In this document: in pieces, positions 27,801 to 30,198 of the stretch
Numbering within the stretch: position 1 is the stretch's first letter
Layout of the letters: every line of letters begins with the position of its first letter
NCBI GenBank assembly: GCA_964610575.1
Contig: CAZSYX010000037.1
Coordinates: forward strand, 1-30,198
Direction: 5' to 3'
Source of the DNA: JADJWR01 sp964610575
GTDB lineage: Bacteria; Pseudomonadota; Gammaproteobacteria; Burkholderiales; Burkholderiaceae_F
DNA length: 30,198 bases
Program-made: the position numbers and the translations under genes
Notes under the pieces: generated by a model
Seen by the model: only the letters and a program-made list of their open reading frames with translations
Database searches by the model: none
Told to the model about the DNA's origin: nothing

Positions 27801-28806
27801 GGAAGGCGGCGAGGTAGACGAGGCCGAATACCAGGTAGGCACCGAAGAGCACCGGCTCCGACACGCCGGCCCGCCAGCCGATCGCGCCGATCGCGCCGAG
27901 CAGAACGTTGGCAAAGATGAGCAGTGCCCACGTCGTCCTGCTCGACAGGCCACAGCGCTGCAACAGGTGGTGGATATGCGCCCGATCGGCCGCCACCGGG
28001 CTGCGCCGGCGCAGCAGGCGGCGCACGGTGACGGTGAACAGGTCGAACAGCACCAGCCCGACCACCCACAGCATCACCACCGGCGGCACCGCAACGGGGC
28101 GGCGCTGCGTCAGGTCGATGGTGAACCAGGCCACCGCAAAGCCGAGCACCAGGCTGCCGGCATCGCCCATGAAGGTGCGCCAGCGGCCACGCCACGGGTG
28201 CGGCACGTTAAACAGCAGGAAACCGAGCACGGCGCCGAGCAGTGCGACGATCACGGCCAACGAGTCCGCCTCGCCCAGCCAGAAGGCGAAGGCGCCGAAG
28301 TAGCCGAGCATCACGGCGACCAGGCCGCCGGCCAGGCCGTCCAGGCCGTCGAGCATGTTGATGCCGTTGACCACCGCCACGGTGGCGAAGAGGGTGAACG
28401 GGATCGACCAGCCGCCGAGCAGCAGCGGCCCGTTTCCTAACAGGTCGCCGAGGCTCAGCAGGCGATGCTCGCCCCAGGTCGTCATCAGCAGCGCCGCCAG
28501 CAATTGCACGGCCAGCTTGCCGCGCGGCGAAGCCTCGATCAGGTCGTCGATCAGGCCGATGAAAGCGAGCACCGCAATGAGTGCCAGCATGAGCCCGAGC
28601 TTGCCGAGCGCGCCGAACGACAGGAGCAGTGCGGCATAGAAGCCGAGCGTCAGCGCGATGCCGCCGGTCAGCGGCACTGGATGGCTGTGCCGCTTGCGCC
28701 CGCCGGGGTGATCGAGCAGGCGCAGCCGCTCGGCCGGCCGGCGCAGCAGCACGATCAGCAGCGCAGTCAGGCAGCAGGCGACGAGGGGCGGAACGAGGAT
28801 GGGCAC
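27757..28806 (-). CDS. MraY/WecA-like undecaprenyl-phosphate sugar-1-phosphate transferase
   Basis: A 349-residue polytopic inner-membrane enzyme with about ten hydrophobic helices. It transfers a sugar phosphate (typically GlcNAc-1-P) from a UDP-sugar to undecaprenyl phosphate, starting O-antigen or capsule repeat synthesis. Family motifs are LIDDLIEASPRGKL (the Asp pair), NGINMLDGLDGLAGG, the FMGDAGSLVLGF catalytic Asp, and the RAHIHHLLQRCG loop typical of WecA/TagO rather than MraY. It is followed on the same strand by the sugar dehydratase (upstream in transcription), consistent with a polysaccharide locus. The 3' end overlaps mnmA by 44 bp, convergently. Confidence 0.93.
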   Translation of the reverse strand: MPILVPPLVACCLTALLIVLLRRPAERLRLLDHPGGRKRHSHPVPLTGGIALTLGFYAALLLSFGALGKLGLMLALIAVLAFIGLIDDLIEASPRGKLAVQLLAALLMTTWGEHRLLSLGDLLGNGPLLLGGWSIPFTLFATVAVVNGINMLDGLDGLAGGLVAVMLGYFGAFAFWLGEADSLAVIVALLGAVLGFLLFNVPHPWRGRWRTFMGDAGSLVLGFAVAWFTIDLTQRRPVAVPPVVMLWVVGLVLFDLFTVTVRRLLRRRSPVAADRAHIHHLLQRCGLSSRTTWALLIFANVLLGAIGAIGWRAGVSEPVLFGAYLVFGLVYLAAFLRPRWLIRRYRRAA

Positions 28807-28881
28807 TGGAAGGGGAAACGGACAGGCGGTTCGCCGCGATTATGCAGGGGCGGCGCCGCCGCGCCCGGAGAACCGCTCCTT

Positions 28882-30198
28882 CTACTTCGCCTCGTCGACA
28901 GCGGCCTCGACGTACTCCGGCACCCACGAGCGCAGGAACTGGCGCGCCTCGGCATCGCCGTGCACCTGCACGCGCAGGCCTGCCAGCAGCGTGTCGACCG
29001 AAGCGACGTTGACCGGCCGCGCCTTGGCCACGCGCACGCTCGGGTGCGTGGTGCGGTCCGTCAGCTCGTCGCTGGTGAAGACTTCCTCGTGCAGCTTCTC
29101 GCCGGGGCGCAGTCCGGTGCAGCGGATCTCGATCTCCTCCTCGCTGCGGCCCGACAGCTGGATGATGGTCTTGGCCACGTCGAGGATGCGCACCGGCTTT
29201 CCCATCTCCAGCACGAAGATCTGCCCGCCCTGGCCGAGTGCCGCGGCCTGCAGCACCAGCTGCGACGCCTCGGGGATCGACATGAAGTAGCGCGTCGCCT
29301 CCGGATGGGTGACCGTGACCGGCCCGCCGCGGGCGACCTGCTCCTGGAACTTGGGGATCACGCTGCCGGCGCTGCCGAGCACGTTGCCGAAGCGCACCAC
29401 GCTCACCAGCGTCGAGCCGTCTTTCGGCTGCAGCGTCTGGCAGGCGATCTCCGCCAGCCGCTTGGTCGCGCCCATCACGTTGGTCGGGTTCACCGCCTTG
29501 TCGGTCGACACCAGCACGAAACGCGGCACATGCGCGGCAATCGCTTCCGCCGCCACGACGTAGGTGCCGAACACGTTGTTGCGCACCGCCTGCCAGCAGT
29601 TCTCCTCCTCCATCAGCGGCACGTGCTTGTAGGCCGCCGCATGGAAGACGATCGCCGGCTTCTGCCCTGCGATCACCTCGCGCACCCGCTCGGCGTCCTT
29701 GACGTCGCCGACGAAGCCAATGAAAGGCACCTCGGGGAACAGCTCGCGGAACTCCTCGCCGATGCGATAAAGCGCGAACTCGCTGTGCTCGAACAGCACC
29801 AGCCGCGCCGGCGCAAAGCGCGCGATCTGCCGGCACAGCTCCGAGCCGATCGAGCCGCCGGCGCCGGTCACCATCACCACTGCGCCGCCCAGCATCTGCC
29901 CGACCTCGGCACTGTTGATGCGCACCGCATCGCGGCCGAGCAGGTCCTCGAGGTTGATGCGGCGCACGTTCTCGATCGTCACCCGCCCCTCGATCAGGTC
30001 GGCCAGCGCCGGCAGCAGCAGCGCGTTCAGGCCCGCCCGCATGCAGATCGTCGCCGCCTGCTGTCGCCGCTCGCTCGATGCCTCGGGCATCGCGATCACC
30101 GCGTCGCGCACGTCCATCTCACGTGCCAGGTGCTCGACGTCGGCCAGGCTACCCAGCACCGGCACGCCGTGGATCTCGCGGCCGTGCGCTTCGCGGCG
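28882..30198 (-). CDS. WbpM/CapD-like nucleoside-diphosphate-sugar dehydratase (5' end beyond window)
   Basis: At least 438 codons, open to the window edge, so the start and probably an N-terminal membrane region lie outside. The visible part has a regulatory-looking segment (MDVRDAVIAMPEAS...) and then an extended SDR domain. That domain contains VMVTGAGGSIGSELCRQIARFAPARLVLFEHSEFALY, the active-site segment STDKAVNPTNVMGATKRLAE where Met replaces the usual Tyr of YxxxK, FGNVLGSAGSVIPKFQEQ and TRYFMSIPEASQLVLQA. WbpM-type enzymes are UDP-GlcNAc 4,6-dehydratases for O-antigen or capsule sugars. It ends 75 bp before the WecA-like gene, probably the same operon. Confidence 0.92.
   Translation of the reverse strand, partial: RREAHGREIHGVPVLGSLADVEHLAREMDVRDAVIAMPEASSERRQQAATICMRAGLNALLLPALADLIEGRVTIENVRRINLEDLLGRDAVRINSAEVGQMLGGAVVMVTGAGGSIGSELCRQIARFAPARLVLFEHSEFALYRIGEEFRELFPEVPFIGFVGDVKDAERVREVIAGQKPAIVFHAAAYKHVPLMEEENCWQAVRNNVFGTYVVAAEAIAAHVPRFVLVSTDKAVNPTNVMGATKRLAEIACQTLQPKDGSTLVSVVRFGNVLGSAGSVIPKFQEQVARGGPVTVTHPEATRYFMSIPEASQLVLQAAALGQGGQIFVLEMGKPVRILDVAKTIIQLSGRSEEEIEIRCTGLRPGEKLHEEVFTSDELTDRTTHPSVRVAKARPVNVASVDTLLAGLRVQVHGDAEARQFLRSWVPEYVEAAVDEAK

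Noticed and set aside
1..30198. CRISPR array or insertion sequence
   Set aside because: No regularly spaced short direct repeats and no transposase gene; the repeats present are isolated dimeric palindromes.

Overview
The window is about 30 kb of very GC-rich DNA, densely packed with genes. Gene content suggests a betaproteobacterium, probably Burkholderiales: a HutF/HutG-type histidine degradation cluster, a short (type 2) ArgC, a three-gene proton-translocating transhydrogenase (pntAA/pntAB/pntB), a nudJ-mnmA pair and a ferredoxin-linked reductase of the CDP-6-deoxyglucoseen reductase family. This placement comes from family resemblance only; there is no rRNA or other marker gene in the window.

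Layout. 1-1497 is an accessory patch: a PIN toxin / ribbon-helix-helix antitoxin pair enclosed by two copies of a composite palindromic repeat. 1498-4505 (minus) is an arginine biosynthesis unit, argD-argC-paiB-like. argD is preceded by an intrinsic terminator that ends only about 20 nt before its start codon, by alternative pairing segments and by a short Arg-rich reading frame. I read this as a candidate ribosome-mediated attenuator. 4506-7837 holds a ferredoxin-reductase, a divergent YeeZ-like SDR protein and malonyl-CoA decarboxylase. 7869-16010 is a complete histidine utilisation divergon: hutC-hutD-hutI-hutG-hutF leftward and hutU-hutH rightward. A HutC-type operator (GT-N-TA-N-AC) lies in the divergent promoter. 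Histidine goes to urocanate (HutH), imidazolonepropionate (HutU), formiminoglutamate (HutI), formylglutamate (HutF) and glutamate (HutG). No transporter is present. hutU carries an unusual in-frame palindromic insertion.

16056-21679 holds a hemerythrin, an acyl-CoA ligase, a universal stress protein, tcdA with a TerB/DUF697-like partner, and a Crp/Fnr regulator followed by a DUF2892 membrane protein. 21743-25931 (minus) is the transhydrogenase operon, interrupted by a nitronate monooxygenase gene. 26050-27800 is nudJ-mnmA. 27757-30198 (minus) is the edge of a surface polysaccharide locus: a WecA/MraY-like sugar-phosphate transferase and a WbpM/CapD-like dehydratase cut by the window end.

Four dimeric palindromic repeats in two subfamilies are scattered through 18-27 kb; one of them forms the C-terminus of the NUDIX protein. 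No tRNA, rRNA, CRISPR array or insertion sequence was found. All coordinates, pairings and motif matches were read by eye.
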